From Dehalococcoidales bacterium (lineage in GTDB: Bacteria; Chloroflexota; Dehalococcoidia; Dehalococcoidales; Fen-1064): 6,230 nucleotides of DNA. Under the pieces are notes generated by a model. It made no database searches. It was not told where the DNA came from and saw nothing but the letters and a program-made list of their open reading frames with translations. Both the position numbers and the translations under genes were made by a program. Numbering within the stretch: the stretch's first letter is position 1; the number at the start of each line of letters is the position of its first letter. Where the stretch lies: assembly GCA_028713395.1 (NCBI GenBank), contig JAQTOJ010000117.1, positions 1 through 6,230 of the forward strand, written 5' to 3'. Below, piece after piece: positions 5,987 to 6,230 of the stretch.

Positions 5987-6230
5987 TTATACGTCGTCGC
6001 TGGCGTCATGGTCGATGACATCAAGGACATCGTCTTTCTCATCTTCTTCATCTTCCGCCATCAGATTCAAGTCGGCGCTCAAACCGGCGGTATCGTCGGC
6101 ATCGAGACCGCCGTCTTCGAACGCCATGTCAAGCTTGGCTTTGACATCCGCCGGCACGGCGATCATTTCCTCTTCTGACTTGTAGCGGGCAGGAATCAAG
6201 CGTCCGATGATGACGTTTTCCTTCAACCCC
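5987..6230 (-). CDS. rpoC: DNA-directed RNA polymerase subunit beta-prime, C-terminal end (5' part outside window)
   Basis: The last 80 codons and the TAA stop (5987-5989) are present; the gene continues past the right edge. The segment GLKENVIIGRLIPAR is the highly conserved C-terminal signature of bacterial RpoC, so the first readable TTG at 6224-6226 is an internal leucine codon and not a start. RpoC is the catalytic, Mg2+-binding subunit of RNA polymerase; the catalytic part itself lies outside the window. After the signature comes a tail of about 65 residues. Its last 43 residues contain 19 Asp or Glu and one Lys, and probably form a flexible acidic extension. A strong terminator follows. 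Linkage to rpoB upstream is expected from usual bacterial order but cannot be seen. Confidence 0.93.
   Translation of the reverse strand, partial: GLKENVIIGRLIPARYKSEEEMIAVPADVKAKLDMAFEDGGLDADDTAGLSADLNLMAEDEEDEKDDVLDVIDHDASDDV

Noticed and set aside
5880..6185. A 101-codon plus-strand open frame antisense to the rpoC end
   Set aside because: It runs through the rpoC terminator hairpin and antisense to the conserved RpoC tail. Its serine-rich translation is simply the reverse reading of acidic codons.
1..6230. Search for tRNA, rRNA, riboswitch, CRISPR array or defence/toxin systems
   Set aside because: No cloverleaf, rRNA segment, evenly spaced repeats or such gene families were seen; the intergenic spaces are short and accounted for by promoters, terminators and the IS end.

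Overview
This window is ordinary bacterial chromosome carrying housekeeping genes, with the end of an insertion sequence at its left edge. I do not see a new multi-gene system. The points of interest are regulatory and evolutionary details. The organism is bacterial, with mid-range GC, sigma70-type promoters (three TATAAT-like -10 boxes, two of them extended) and classic hairpin-plus-T-run terminators. The gene set and the general look of the RuvB, FtsH and RpoC proteins would fit a Dehalococcoidia-type Chloroflexota (Dehalogenimonas-like). That placement is an inference from memory and is only moderately supported.

Layout: Positions 1-122 hold the upstream end of an IS: the first 15 codons of an integrase-core transposase on the minus strand and two tandem copies of a 25-bp-period terminal repeat. 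Positions 123-257 are non-coding, with a 9-bp perfect hairpin and a five-unit heptamer repeat that runs into the nadE stop codon. nadE (NH3-dependent NAD+ synthetase, minus) and a YtcJ-like metal-dependent amidohydrolase (plus) are divergent. They appear to be driven from one compact region in which the two -10 boxes overlap on the palindrome AGTATACT. ftsH (membrane AAA+ metalloprotease, plus) follows with its own promoter and ends at a strong terminator at 4645-4674. ruvB (Holliday-junction branch migration motor, minus) converges on it. ruvB has its own extended -10 promoter and seems to start at a rare ATT codon. At the right edge is the last 80 codons of rpoC (RNA polymerase beta-prime, minus) with a very acidic tail and its own terminator.

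The genes do not form a pathway. They are separate transcription units for cofactor synthesis, protein quality control, recombination and transcription. The most notable signals are a sharp change of codon usage inside ftsH near base 3720 (about 65% G/C at third positions before, about 38% after), the non-canonical ruvB start, and the symmetric divergent promoter between nadE and the amidohydrolase gene.
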